DNA of 32,619 bases from CAZOYN01 sp964584135 (GTDB taxonomy: Bacteria; Patescibacteriota; Saccharimonadia; Saccharimonadales; UBA4665). The position numbers and the translations under genes were made by a program. Location: positions 1-32,619 of the forward strand of contig CAZOYN010000004.1 of NCBI GenBank assembly GCA_964584135.1, given 5' to 3'. The notes under the pieces are model-generated. The model saw nothing but the letters and a program-made list of their open reading frames with translations, did not search any database and was not told the origin of the DNA. Below are positions 1-5,776 of this stretch, piece by piece (within the stretch, counting starts at the first letter, position 1; each line of letters starts with the position of its first letter).

Positions 1-4
1 GGAA

Positions 5-1012
5 CTATTTTGTTGAAGCAGTAGCTTTGTAGATCTCTGCAAGAGTAGCTGTGGCTTGTTTCAGTCCGTCAGTCGCATTTATGTCTACGTCATGCATCCT
101 TTGATACATGCCCGGGACGATAGCGTTTATTCTTTGCGCTACTTCTCTTAATCCGTCGGCTGATTTGCGACTTTCACGCAATGCATCAATCAATTTATTG
201 TCACGAGCTACGAGCATTTCTAATGCCGCCGCCGCCACCGCACCCTCCGAAAGAAGAGTTGGCTCAGTAGCGCCATCAGCACCCTGCTTTAAAGCATAAT
301 ATCGACCTGAAATCAGGTTCATTGCGTCAGTCCGGTCAAAATCTTCGCCAGGTGTCACAAAGCCACTCTCGCGGCCTTGCTCAAGCATGTATTGGCCACG
401 CTCATATTCGGCATAACCTTCTTCCAATAGAGTGCCCCTAACTTTTTTATCAGCTAACGAGGTAACCACGAAGCCTATGCGCGACCGATCACCGCTTACT
501 ACTGTTTTCTTACGGAATCGGCCTGTTGTCTCAGCTCTAAGTTGAACCGGGTTAAGCGTGGCTGAACTATGTGCTATTTCATGCACAGCTATACTCTCGG
601 TTATTTCAGCACCGTTCAGTCGTTCTGATTCTGGGTCTCGTTTTACGATGATTACGTCAATGTGTTGCAAGTATTGGCCTTGCGACGAGTGCTCTGAGTG
701 AACTGTAACGCCGCCGTGGGATGCTAGCGCTTTTGCATATTCATTTGGGTTTAAAAACAGCAGCGGCTTTTGAGGAGCACCCATCTCCTGGCAATATTTG
801 TTAATACGACTTAAGTCTAGCCCAGCTTCATTTCTAGGTAAACCTAAAACAAAATCACGACTTTGATCAAGCATTGACTCATATGCTTCTTCGTAAGCCT
901 CGTTCGGCGGGAATAGAGCAGGGTTTAACGCCGTTCCACCAAGGTGTGAGAAAGTAACCTCATTCCTATAGGTGGCTTCTTCTGCGAAAGATTCAGTAGT
1001 TGGTGCAGTCAT
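5..1012 (-). CDS. Putative gluzincin-type zinc metalloprotease domain protein
   Basis: The 335-residue protein has no signal peptide or membrane segment that I can see. Residues 144-148 read HEIAH, an HExxH zinc-binding helix. About 50 residues later comes LEEGYAEYE (196-204), which matches the xEGxAEY motif that supplies the third zinc ligand (probably E198) in many gluzincins. That spacing suits the fold, so a peptidase domain is likely, but the substrate is unknown and overall similarity to a named family is not recognised. The start ATG at 1010-1012 has no clear Shine-Dalgarno; an AT-rich TAAAAA lies 8 nt upstream, fitting a leaderless start. The gene is more AT-rich than most neighbours. 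It could also be a toxin-like or phage-derived zincin. Confidence 0.6.
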   Translation of the reverse strand: MTAPTTESFAEEATYRNEVTFSHLGGTALNPALFPPNEAYEEAYESMLDQSRDFVLGLPRNEAGLDLSRINKYCQEMGAPQKPLLFLNPNEYAKALASHGGVTVHSEHSSQGQYLQHIDVIIVKRDPESERLNGAEITESIAVHEIAHSSATLNPVQLRAETTGRFRKKTVVSGDRSRIGFVVTSLADKKVRGTLLEEGYAEYERGQYMLEQGRESGFVTPGEDFDRTDAMNLISGRYYALKQGADGATEPTLLSEGAVAAAALEMLVARDNKLIDALRESRKSADGLREVAQRINAIVPGMYQRMHDVDINATDGLKQATATLAEIYKATASTK

Positions 1013-1040
1013 TGTGTTTATTTTTACCCATTAATTAAAC

Positions 1041-1058
1041 ATTAGCATAATATTGCTA
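1041..1058. promoter_or_regulatory. Inverted repeat upstream of the zincin gene
   Basis: TTAGCA and TGCTAA arms flank a 6-nt AT-rich centre, about 30 nt upstream of the zincin start and downstream of the tRNA-Asp 3' end. It could be an operator or a weak terminator for transcription leaving the tRNA; there is no long T-tract. Function is inference. Confidence 0.3.
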
Positions 1059-1112
1059 AATAAGCAAATAAAAAGCCTCATAATTAAGTGAGACTTTTAA
1101 ACATAAGCATCT

Positions 1113-1189
1113 TGGCGGGCCCGACCGGATTCGAACCGGCGATCTCCTCCGTGACAGGGAGGCGTGATAGGCCTCTTCACTACGAGCCC
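1113..1189 (-). tRNA. tRNA-Asp (anticodon GTC)
   Basis: On the minus strand the acceptor GGGCTCG pairs with CGGGCCC, allowing one G-U. The discriminator is G, as expected for Asp, and CCA is encoded. The anticodon loop is CTGTCAC inside a CCTCC/GGAGG stem, giving GTC. The T-loop TTCGAAT is canonical. A likely extended -10 (TGCTATGAT) lies upstream at about 1210-1218. Confidence 0.95.
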
Positions 1190-1246
1190 TCGTTGAAAAG
1201 ACAGGGGTAATCATAGCAATTACAGGTATAAAAAGCAACTGGGCAC

Positions 1247-1269
1247 AAAAAATACCCGCCGGGGCGGGC
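1247..1269 (-). terminator. Rho-independent terminator of the secreted-protein gene
   Basis: Read on the minus strand, GCCCGCC-CC-GGCGGGT forms a 7-bp GC-rich hairpin followed by ATTTTTT. It lies about 100 nt past the stop of the minus-strand gene at 1368-1871 and before tRNA-Asp. Confidence 0.85.
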
Positions 1270-1367
1270 ATACTTGCTTGTTCATGGAAAGTGAGTTCGG
1301 AAGGATGCAGGGCAAGTGGTGCTGGAGGGGGCAACCCGTTTAGATTGGGCGCCCCCTCCGTGCACAA

Positions 1368-1871
1368 CTACTTGCCGCAGCTGACGTTGTCGCAACCTTC
1401 CCTCAAGTTAGGGTTAGGAATTGGCACTCCTGGCTCGAAGGCTAGAACGAAGACGCTCGAGAGCGTCAACTGGTAGTGCTGGCCAGCCTTGGTCTTGAAG
1501 GCCTTAACGAACGGGACGGGCGAGTGATCATTCCAGGAGATGTGCTGGAATGTCGGGGTGTGGGCCGTACCGTAGTTGGCGTACGCCTTGACCACTTGTT
1601 CGTGCTTGGTCTTCACCAAACTGAGGCGCAAGTAGTCCTGGTTGTCCTTGCTGAACTTAACCAGTACGCCGTCGTTGGTCGATGGGTGCCAACTGCTGCC
1701 GTCGTAGATCTGGGCATTGCTAGCCGGGATAGTTGACGCGTAGTAGGGGCCGTAGTAGATCATGACGTTACCGTTGGTGATCGTTGCTGCCAAGTCTCCT
1801 GAGGGTTTCATCAAGAAGCCAGCCGCCACCAGTACGGTAAGCACCACCATGACAGCGCCAAAGCGACGCAT
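1368..1871 (-). CDS. Small secreted protein of unknown function
   Basis: This 167-residue protein starts MRRFGAVMVV, with a positively charged start and a hydrophobic run (to about residue 20) that looks like a signal peptide or N-terminal anchor. The mature part is rich in Tyr, Ser, Thr and Asn and looks like an all-beta extracellular domain. The tail has two cysteines (GCDNVSCGK) that could form a disulfide. I chose the ATG at 1869-1871 over upstream in-frame starts because GGAAGGAAA sits just before it and the signal peptide then falls at the N-terminus. A hairpin-rich leader precedes it and a strong terminator follows, so it is a monocistronic unit. I do not recognise the family. Confidence 0.7.
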   Translation of the reverse strand: MRRFGAVMVVLTVLVAAGFLMKPSGDLAATITNGNVMIYYGPYYASTIPASNAQIYDGSSWHPSTNDGVLVKFSKDNQDYLRLSLVKTKHEQVVKAYANYGTAHTPTFQHISWNDHSPVPFVKAFKTKAGQHYQLTLSSVFVLAFEPGVPIPNPNLREGCDNVSCGK

Positions 1872-1891
1872 AACGTTTCCTTCCGAACTCG

Positions 1892-1948
1892 TGTTCCCCG
1901 GAGGGAACAGGTACACACATCTGTTGATGTGATCGGTACATATTAGCA
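1892..1948 (-). promoter_or_regulatory. Promoter and two-hairpin leader of the secreted-protein gene
   Basis: On the minus strand TGCTAATAT is an extended -10 with the hexamer at 1940-1945. The predicted ~60-nt leader holds two perfect hairpins: CACATC/GATGTG (1916-1931) and TGTTCCC/GGGAACA (1892-1909). They precede the Shine-Dalgarno and could stabilise the mRNA or regulate translation. Confidence 0.5.
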
Positions 1949-2074
1949 TAAGCTTAATAAAATGTCAATAGGCTCACGAAGGAGAGTTACGCATTGAAAC
2001 CTCCGAAAATACGCTTTTTGGAATTTATGATTATTTTCATAAACCGCAATTTTCCTATCTGTTAATTTTGGTTG

Positions 2075-2094
2075 TTTATGAGTATACTCATAAA
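2075..2094. promoter_or_regulatory. 20-bp palindrome overlapping the -10 of the TrmB-like gene
   Basis: TTTATGAGTA followed by TACTCATAAA is a perfect 20-bp palindrome. The -10 hexamer TATACT (2083-2088) lies inside it, and the palindrome ends directly before the ATG at 2096. A dimeric regulator bound here would cover the promoter, so negative autoregulation is the simplest reading. Confidence 0.65.
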
Positions 2095-2095
2095 A

Positions 2096-2446
2096 ATGAA
2101 AAACAGTCCAAACGAACAGGTCGAACACCAACTCGCCGACCCCGAGCAACTGCAGCGGCTTGGTTTTAGCAGGCTGGCCGCGGACAGCTATTTAAGCTTA
2201 AGCAAATTGGGGCCGGTACCGGTTAGCCGACTAGCTGCTGACACAGATAATCACGCTTCAAACCTCTATCCAGCACTTAAATGGTTGGAAGAGCGGGGCT
2301 TTATCAACCGGCTCAAAACCGAACTTGGGCCAACCTATGTCTCGGCCGTTAAGCTGGAGGACGCGCTTGACGACTTCTTCCACTATCAGAAGCAGCAAGT
2401 GCTGCCAATTATCAGGGCTCAGCGCGGGCGCTCTGGGTCGCAATAA
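2096..2446 (+). CDS. TrmB-like winged-helix transcriptional regulator
   Basis: The roughly 116-residue protein carries a winged-helix DNA-binding domain of the TrmB type. It opens with a helix like 'LGFSRLAADSYLSLSKLG', continues with 'VSRLAADTDNHASNLYPALKWLEERGFI' as the HTH and recognition helix, and ends in a short helix that could dimerise. The sugar-binding domain of full TrmB proteins is absent. An upstream TTG at 2072 and ATG at 2078 are in frame, but they lie inside the 20-bp palindrome that holds the -10. The ATG at 2096 is 7 nt after TATACT and would give a leaderless mRNA. It is followed by tRNA genes with their own promoter. Confidence 0.7.
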   Translation: MKNSPNEQVEHQLADPEQLQRLGFSRLAADSYLSLSKLGPVPVSRLAADTDNHASNLYPALKWLEERGFINRLKTELGPTYVSAVKLEDALDDFFHYQKQQVLPIIRAQRGRSGSQ

Positions 2447-2447
2447 C

Positions 2448-2456
2448 TGGTATAAT
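2448..2456 (+). promoter_or_regulatory. Extended -10 promoter of the tRNA-Thr/tRNA-Gly unit
   Basis: TGGTATAAT is a consensus extended -10 lying 13 nt before the mature tRNA-Thr 5' end, just past the stop codon of the regulator gene. Confidence 0.75.
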
Positions 2457-2469
2457 AGCTCGGTATTTT

Positions 2470-2546
2470 GCCGATGTAGCTCAGTTGGCTAGAGCACCGC
2501 TTTCGTAAAGCGGGTGTCGCGGGTTCGAATCCCACCATCGGCTCCA
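2470..2546 (+). tRNA. tRNA-Thr (anticodon CGT)
   Basis: Acceptor GCCGATG pairs with CATCGGC, the discriminator is T, and CCA is encoded. The anticodon loop TTCGTAA in a CCGCT/AGCGG stem gives CGT. The D-loop (AGTTGGCTA) and T-loop (TTCGAAT) are canonical; the T-stem has one mismatch. Confidence 0.93.
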
Positions 2547-2547
2547 C

Positions 2548-2622
2548 GCGGGTGTCGTATAACGGCTATTATGTAGCCTTCCCAAGGCTAAGACGCGGGT
2601 TCGACTCCCGCCACCCGCACCA
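2548..2622 (+). tRNA. tRNA-Gly (anticodon CCC)
   Basis: Acceptor GCGGGTG pairs with CACCCGC, the discriminator is A, and CCA is encoded. The anticodon loop TTCCCAA in a TAGCC/GGCTA stem gives CCC. It lies one base after tRNA-Thr, so the two are cotranscribed. Confidence 0.93.
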
Positions 2623-2663
2623 TCGTTTTCTCAGCTAATAATGCTACAATTGGATCTAAGAAT

Positions 2664-3029
2664 ATGGCCACGCCTAAGAAGTATTTTCACGACCACCTGG
2701 TGCTTTTGTTGCTCAGTACCAATATTTTCCTCACCCTATTAGCGGCCAGTTTTATCCTGCTCCGTCTGAGCGGCGGCCACAGTAACAGCTACATCGTGCA
2801 GTGCCGTGACTGCTCCAACCCGGCGGCCATTAACAAGTTCGTCAGTGGTAGCGTGGTGGACTTACTCAGTTTTATTGCCTTTGCCGTACTGGTATTGCTA
2901 GCCAACACCATGCTGAGCCTGCGGGCCTATCACGTGCACCGCCAGCTGGGTGTGGCCATCCTCGGGCTGGGCCTGCTGCTGCTGACGCTGACCATCATTG
3001 TCAGTAATGCCTTACTGGTCCTGCGCTAG
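2664..3029 (+). CDS. Small membrane protein, partner of the GT2 glycosyltransferase
   Basis: The 121-residue protein has about three transmembrane segments (roughly residues 12-34, 62-84 and 95-120). Between the first two is an external or periplasmic loop with 'CRDCSN', two cysteines that could form a disulfide. I do not recognise the family. A TGCTACAAT extended -10 (2642-2650) places the transcription start a few bases before the ATG, so the 5' UTR is very short. Its stop is separated by 3 nt from the glycosyltransferase gene, so the two are probably cotranscribed and the protein may assist or anchor polysaccharide synthesis. That link is inference. Confidence 0.75.
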   Translation: MATPKKYFHDHLVLLLLSTNIFLTLLAASFILLRLSGGHSNSYIVQCRDCSNPAAINKFVSGSVVDLLSFIAFAVLVLLANTMLSLRAYHVHRQLGVAILGLGLLLLTLTIIVSNALLVLR

Positions 3030-3032
3030 GCC

Positions 3033-4661
3033 ATGACCAATCTGGAAATACCCTTTGAGAAAGACCGCAAAGGCCATTACCGCTTCTTCGAAATCCTGCC
3101 TGGCGCTCTGAGCTGGAGTCTGTTAGCACTGCCATTTGTGCTCAGTTACATTAACGTAAGCGTACGCTACATTACGGTTAATCTGGCCGTGGTGTTTATC
3201 TTAGCGTATCTATTGTTGTTCTTTGTGCGGTCTATGGCTTACTCAGTGCGGGCCATTGCTGGCTACCGGACCATGCGCCAACATCTAAAGCTGGACTGGA
3301 ATGGGCTGGCTGCTGACATTGAAGTTGGGCAGGTCACGTCGCTGGCAATCGCGCGGCCAGCTTGGCATCTGGACAACCTGCGCCGCTTGCACACCTTAAA
3401 AGATCCTATTAAGCCCGGCGAAGTCGTGCACGCCGTGATTATCGCCACGGTTAACGAGAGCCGGGAAGTGCTGGAACCGACCATTCAGGCTATATCCAAT
3501 GCCGATTTTGATCCCAAAAAAATAATTTTGGTGATCGCCTACGAGAGCCGCGCCGGCCAACCAACTGAAGATCGGGTTCAGGAACTGGTAAAGCTGTATA
3601 AGGGGCAGTTCCACCACATGATGGCCGTCAAGCATCCGTCCAACTTGCCTGATGAGATTATTGGTAAGGGCGGCAATGTTTCTTGTGCCGGACGCGAGCT
3701 GAAGAAATATCTGGAGGCCGAGCAGCTTGATCCAGCCAAGGTGCTGGTGACCACTCTCGACGCTGATAATCGACCGGATAAACGTTACTTCTCGGCGCTG
3801 ACATACCTCTACTGCGTGGTGCCTAATCGTCTGCGCGCCTCGTACCAGCCGCTGCCGATGTTTACTAACAACATCTGGGACGCCCCAACCTTGATGCGCG
3901 TGATTGCCACCGGTAACAACCTGTTTTACATTGTTGGCACCCAGCGGCCGCATCTGGCGCGCAACTTTTCGGCTCATGCCCAGCCCATGCAATCACTGAT
4001 AGAAATGGACTTCTGGAGCACTCGCACCATTGTCGAAGACGGCCACCATTTCTGGCGGTCCTACTTCCACTTCGATGGCGACTATCGCGTCTACCCCTTA
4101 AGCATCCCGATCTACCAGGATGCGGTACTGACCGAAACCTACCTCAAAACACTCAAGGCGCAGTTTATTCAGTTGCGCCGCTGGACTTACGGAGCCTCAG
4201 ACATCGCCTACATCGCCGATAAGGGCCTCTACCACAAGAACAAAGCGCCCAAGTTTGATGTGGTGGCCAAGCTGCTGCGCAGCCTGGAAGGGCATGTCAC
4301 TTGGGCCACCGGTCCACTCATTGTTTACTTTGCGGCCTTTATTCCATCTCTGTTGCACCAAAACTATGCTACCTATGAACTGCCTGTCTTTATTAGTCGG
4401 GTACAGCGCTTTGGTATCGTGGGACTACTGGTTGCGCTGTATGTTTGCTTGGTGACGCTGCCACCGCGGCCAGCCCGCTACAAACGTCACCGCTCCATCT
4501 TTATGCTCACCCAATGGATTTTCTTACCGGTCACCAGCCTGGCCTACAGTTCATTAGCTGCCTTTAACTCCCAGACCCGCCTGATGTTCAAGCGCTACCT
4601 CAGCACCTTCGATGTTACCGAAAAGGCTGTCGTAACCGAGAGTGGGCGAACCGTCAGCTAG
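3033..4661 (+). CDS. Family 2 membrane glycosyltransferase (cellulose synthase-like)
   Basis: The 542-residue protein has two N-terminal transmembrane segments (residues about 22-70), a cytoplasmic GT-A catalytic domain, and several C-terminal membrane helices (about 425-525). Signature residues are visible: DADNRPDKRYF supplies the DxD-type metal/nucleotide site, VEDGHHFWR the (T)ED catalytic base motif, and QLRRW the QxxRW acceptor motif of processive GT2 enzymes. It probably polymerises or transfers sugars from a UDP-sugar at the inner face of the membrane for a surface glycan; the sugar cannot be told from sequence. It follows the small membrane protein by 3 nt. Its stop overlaps that of convergent nrdR within CTAG. 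Confidence 0.88.
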   Translation: MTNLEIPFEKDRKGHYRFFEILPGALSWSLLALPFVLSYINVSVRYITVNLAVVFILAYLLLFFVRSMAYSVRAIAGYRTMRQHLKLDWNGLAADIEVGQVTSLAIARPAWHLDNLRRLHTLKDPIKPGEVVHAVIIATVNESREVLEPTIQAISNADFDPKKIILVIAYESRAGQPTEDRVQELVKLYKGQFHHMMAVKHPSNLPDEIIGKGGNVSCAGRELKKYLEAEQLDPAKVLVTTLDADNRPDKRYFSALTYLYCVVPNRLRASYQPLPMFTNNIWDAPTLMRVIATGNNLFYIVGTQRPHLARNFSAHAQPMQSLIEMDFWSTRTIVEDGHHFWRSYFHFDGDYRVYPLSIPIYQDAVLTETYLKTLKAQFIQLRRWTYGASDIAYIADKGLYHKNKAPKFDVVAKLLRSLEGHVTWATGPLIVYFAAFIPSLLHQNYATYELPVFISRVQRFGIVGLLVALYVCLVTLPPRPARYKRHRSIFMLTQWIFLPVTSLAYSSLAAFNSQTRLMFKRYLSTFDVTEKAVVTESGRTVS

Positions 4662-5062
4662 TCCAGCTGGTGATAAGCCTGGTAGTGGCTGCTGGCCGCT
4701 GTGTCGAACCGGTTGAGAGCCACGGTGGCAATACTGGCCAGCCGGCTGCTGCTCACGATGCCACTGCCTAATTCCGTTGCTGCTTTAGCAATAATGCTAT
4801 CTGTCAGGCCAGCAGCGTCCCTTAGGGCGGTTTTCCGGTGCTTACAGCTCGCATACAAGCTTAAGAATAATTTATCGCGTGAAAAAGGCCGTAAACCCTT
4901 GCCGGTGTTTACCATCCAAGCAGCAGTGTAATCTGGCGCCTCTTCGGTGGTGAAGATAGCTTTACAGGCGAGGCACTGCCGCCGCCGCCATACCTGGTTA
5001 TTCCGTTTCTGCAAACGCGAGTTAATGACGTGCGTTTTATCACCACAATGTATACAAACCAT
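4658..5062 (-). CDS. nrdR: NrdR-type transcriptional repressor of ribonucleotide reductase
   Basis: The 134-residue protein has the NrdR layout. An N-terminal zinc ribbon has Cys3, Cys6 and the later pair in 'RRRQCLACKAIFTT'. It is followed by an ATP-cone domain with the typical 'RPFSRDKLFLSLYASC' start. NrdR senses ATP/dATP and represses ribonucleotide reductase genes. Deviations: MVCIHC lacks the usual proline of MxCPxC, 'INSR' replaces the usual DSR, and the protein is slightly shorter than the usual ~150 residues. No nrd gene lies in this window. A palindrome similar to a NrdR box covers the start, suggesting autoregulation. It converges on the glycosyltransferase with overlapping stops. 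Confidence 0.85.
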   Translation of the reverse strand: MVCIHCGDKTHVINSRLQKRNNQVWRRRQCLACKAIFTTEEAPDYTAAWMVNTGKGLRPFSRDKLFLSLYASCKHRKTALRDAAGLTDSIIAKAATELGSGIVSSSRLASIATVALNRFDTAASSHYQAYHQLD

Positions 5063-5078
5063 GTCAATATATTGACAT
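5061..5078. promoter_or_regulatory. NrdR-box-like palindrome at the nrdR start
   Basis: ATGTCAATATATTGACAT is a perfect 18-bp palindrome that begins at the second base of the nrdR start codon. Its core AATATATT with flanking C/G resembles the NrdR box (ACACwATATATwGTGT), with changes in the outer bases. It would overlap the nrdR promoter, consistent with autorepression. Confidence 0.6.
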
Positions 5079-5121
5079 ACAGCAATTAAAAAGGCCAGTG
5101 GATAATAGTCTCAAATCGGTG

Positions 5122-5155
5122 GAAAAGAAAAGCCCGAGAACAGTAGACTCTCGGG
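5122..5155 (-). terminator. Rho-independent terminator of the small gene at 5180-5331
   Basis: On the minus strand CCCGAGA and TCTCGGG form a 7-bp hairpin followed by CTTTTCTTTT. It lies 25 nt after the stop of the small minus-strand reading frame, showing that this short region is a real transcription unit. Confidence 0.75.
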
Positions 5156-5179
5156 GTGATTGTGCGACGCGCTTGCTAC

Positions 5180-5331
5180 CTACTTGGTGGTAGCGAGGCG
5201 TTGCCGACGGATGCGATTGTTCGGTTTGGAGATTAACTCCTCATAAAACATCTCAAAGGCGTCTAAGGCGCTTTTGTTACGAATATCCAAAACTTCCTGT
5301 TTAACCGAACCAGTGTAGACGAAAAAAACAT
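5180..5331 (-). pseudogene. Small frameshifted or slippage-dependent gene (~50 codons)
   Basis: On the minus strand an ATG at 5329-5331 is followed by seven T's and then runs out of frame to a stop after 21 codons. The coding-like frame is one base away: VYTGSVKQEVLDIRN, then SALDAFEMFYEELISKPNN, then RIRRQRLATTK and a stop. An upstream TAG closes that frame, with no ATG, GTG or TTG before VYTG. One extra T in the run would give a clean ~50-residue protein. So this is a decayed gene, a sequencing error in the homopolymer, or slippage on the U-run. An extended -10 upstream and a terminator downstream support a real unit. The basic tail (KPNNRIRRQRLA) faintly recalls bS21 or another small RNA-binding protein; I do not assign it. 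Confidence 0.45.
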
Positions 5332-5363
5332 ACCAGTCAACACTCCAGCCCTAAATGCTAGTG

Positions 5364-5372
5364 CTTATAACA
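5364..5372 (-). promoter_or_regulatory. Extended -10 promoter of the small frameshifted gene
   Basis: On the minus strand TGTTATAAG (hexamer 5364-5369) lies about 30 nt before the ATG at 5331, with GGAG at 5343-5346 between them. Confidence 0.5.
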
Positions 5373-5396
5373 GAGGTCAGATTGGTCCAGTACAAC

Positions 5397-5473
5397 TGGT
5401 GGGCGATATAGGATTCGAACCTATCACCTCCACAACGTCAATGTGGCGCTCTAGCCAAATGAGCTAATCGCCC
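5397..5473 (-). tRNA. tRNA-Val (anticodon GAC)
   Basis: On the minus strand the acceptor GGGCGAT pairs with ATCGCCC, the discriminator is A, and CCA is encoded. The loop TTGACGT in a CCACA/TGTGG stem gives anticodon GAC. The D-arm (GCTCATTTGGCTAGAGC) and T-loop are canonical. Confidence 0.95.
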
Positions 5474-5491
5474 CAAGGGGTAACGAGACAG

Positions 5492-5497
5492 ATTATA
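5492..5497 (-). promoter_or_regulatory. -10 element of the tRNA-Val promoter
   Basis: A perfect TATAAT on the minus strand, 18 nt before the mature tRNA 5' end. A TTGTAT about 18 bp further upstream could act as -35. Confidence 0.65.
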
Positions 5498-5627
5498 CCG
5501 TTAATCGAGCCGCATATACAAATTATCTGCGTATTAATACCACATGTGACGTTGTGGCCAGCGAGTTTTCCCCAGGTGGAAATGTAGGAATTACAGCATA
5601 AATTGGCTAGCCATATAGTACTAACCT

Positions 5628-5636
5628 TGCTATAGT
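5628..5636 (+). promoter_or_regulatory. Extended -10 promoter of a short RNA upstream of thrS
   Basis: TGCTATAGT is an extended -10. The string TATAGTACT occurs twice (5614-5622 and 5631-5639), so the region also carries a short direct repeat. No good -35 is visible. Confidence 0.55.
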
Positions 5637-5642
5637 ACTCAA

Positions 5643-5733
5643 TTACAGGTGAAGTTTTGACGAGACTGTTTTAGCCTCGCCAAAACTGGCGAAGAGCGGT
5701 TGAATGACATTGCGAGATCATTCAACCGTTTTT
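5643..5733 (+). ncRNA. Short terminated RNA (about 90 nt) upstream of thrS, unknown
   Basis: From the promoter at 5628-5636 a transcript of about 90 nt would run to a very strong terminator. Its 11-bp perfect stem (CGGTTGAATGA / TCATTCAACCG, 5697-5707 and 5718-5728) is followed by TTTTT. Upstream, GTTTTGaCGAGaC and GCCTCGCCAAAAC form a second imperfect hairpin with A-C mismatches. No reading frame of useful length is present. thrS has its own promoter after the terminator, so this is either an independent small RNA or an attenuated leader of thrS. I see no T-box features (no T-box consensus, no specifier loop). Confidence 0.55.
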
Positions 5734-5748
5734 AGTAGCTGGCCGACT

Positions 5749-5757
5749 TGCTATACT
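5749..5757 (+). promoter_or_regulatory. Extended -10 promoter of thrS
   Basis: TGCTATACT lies just after the small-RNA terminator. It is followed by a short leader with AGAGGAG (5766-5772) and the thrS ATG at 5777. Confidence 0.7.
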
Positions 5758-5776
5758 GGACGTAAAGAGGAGACTG

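Noticed and set aside
1056..1367. 103-residue minus-strand reading frame
   Set aside because: It runs straight through the tRNA-Asp gene and the terminator, with a tRNA-type spurious 'RSPVRIRSGPP' stretch.
5580..5776. T-box leader of thrS
   Set aside because: No T-box consensus or specifier stem is present, and a separate promoter lies between the terminator and thrS.
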